DNA of 64,000 nt, taken from the NCBI GenBank assembly GCA_963771905.1, contig CAVYVI010000008.1:1-64000 (forward strand). The letters are read 5' to 3'. The translations under genes and the position numbers were made by a program. The notes beneath the pieces were generated by a model. The model worked only from the letters and a program-made list of their open reading frames with translations. It ran no database searches and had not been told where the DNA came from. The stretch comes from Palsa-147 sp963771905. Lineage in GTDB: Bacteria; Acidobacteriota; Terriglobia; Acidiferrales; UBA7541. This document shows positions 63,546 through 64,000 of the stretch, piece after piece (within the stretch, counting starts at the first letter, position 1; each line of letters opens with the position of its first letter).

Positions 63546-64000
63546 AGTCCGCTCTTTCTTCCGGCGCCGCCGGACGCTTTCGCTGCCGTTCCTCGCCTTG
63601 GCTCTCGGCTGTCGGTCTCCGAAATAAATGCTGCTTGTCTTCGCGACGGAAGTGGAGGAAGGGAAGAGAGAATGGTTAAGCCCGGAATGCCCGGCTTCAA
63701 TGTCAGAACGCGCAACGCCAGCGCTCCTGCCGCGAGCGCCAGCATGAACACGGCCGCCCCTATGCCCTTGGCATCGCCCACATGCAGATGCGACACAATG
63801 GCTCCCACAAAATAGACGACGAGCCCGATTCCGGCCGCAACTCCCACCGGAGGCAGCCAAATCCCCAACAGCAGACCGAATGCACCCGCAAACTCGCACG
63901 CCGCCAGAAGCGGAATGTGCTTCAGCGGAACGCCGACCGTTTCGTGGATCACTCGCACTTGACGCGGATCGCGCCGCATCTTCCCGAGTCCGGAAAACGC
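63542..64000 (-). CDS. DoxX-like membrane protein, 5' end outside window
   Basis: At least 152 residues; the frame is open to the right edge and begins ...AFSGLGKMRRDPRQ. Four-helix DoxX_2-like pattern: IPLLAACEFAGAFGLLLGIW, GVAAGIGLVVYFVGAIVSHL, AAVFMLALAAGALALRVLT. A low-complexity tail follows. The stop overlaps the dehydratase start, so the two are translationally coupled. Role unknown. Confidence 0.75.
   Translation of the reverse strand, partial: AFSGLGKMRRDPRQVRVIHETVGVPLKHIPLLAACEFAGAFGLLLGIWLPPVGVAAGIGLVVYFVGAIVSHLHVGDAKGIGAAVFMLALAAGALALRVLTLKPGIPGLTILSSLPPLPSRRQAAFISETDSREPRRGTAAKASGGAGRKSGL

Noticed and set aside
63546..63899. 118-residue N-terminal extension of the threonine dehydratase
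   Set aside because: It is the DoxX gene read in another frame; ATG 63545 overlaps the DoxX stop as in coupled genes.

Overview
This 64-kb window is a piece of a GC-rich chromosome that looks acidobacterial (Koribacter/Solibacter-like). The support is gene content, not a database match: Oar-type TonB-dependent receptors with an N-terminal carboxypeptidase-regulatory domain, three Hanks-type Ser/Thr kinases fused to TPR arrays, YVTN beta-propellers, choice-of-anchor-D and putative-Ig secreted proteins, a DUF2207 protein, PilZ proteins, and many GTG/TTG starts with clear Shine-Dalgarno sequences.

Layout. 1-11273 (-) is one giant secreted repeat protein that runs off the left edge. 12.2-20.6 kb (+) holds a secreted TPR protein, a zinc-ribbon/kinase/TPR receptor and two PilZ proteins. 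20.8-25.8 kb (+) is a tightly overlapped operon for nucleotide-activated D-glycero-D-manno-heptose (GHMP heptose kinase, nucleotidyltransferase, a fused GmhA-GmhB protein, transaldolase), ending in a GT21-like membrane glycosyltransferase. 25.9-33.4 kb holds a second kinase-TPR, a pseudo-receiver protein, a diguanylate cyclase and a Crp/Fnr regulator. 33.6-34.9 kb is an intact IS3-family element with an extra right end beside it. 35.1-40.8 kb is an RpiR-type regulator divergent from a TonB receptor and a secreted cyanophycinase-like peptidase. 41.1-42.5 kb is a scar: an IS3 remnant fused to a beheaded YncE-like propeller, then a degenerate 3' half of a tRNA.

42.9-50.4 kb is the most unusual part. 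A minus-strand run (radical SAM/SPASM, DoxX, GT2, DUF2064/TIGR04282-like transferase, GT87-like mannosyltransferase) is divergent from selD and a methyltransferase. selD carries an in-frame TGA exactly at the catalytic Cys position, followed by a two-tier hairpin that fits a bacterial SECIS, so I read it as a selenoprotein. This makes the locus a candidate selenium-linked radical-SAM/glycosyl pathway.

50.6-64 kb holds a frameshifted small gene, tRNA-Lys, a DUF2207 protein, msrB, a third kinase-TPR converging on a tiny PEP-CTERM protein, an Ig-domain lipoprotein, an FAD monooxygenase-like enzyme, an NTF2-like protein, a threonine dehydratase and a DoxX protein cut by the right edge.

What I could not do: similarity searches, profile matches and folding-energy calculations. 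Family names rest on motifs read by eye.
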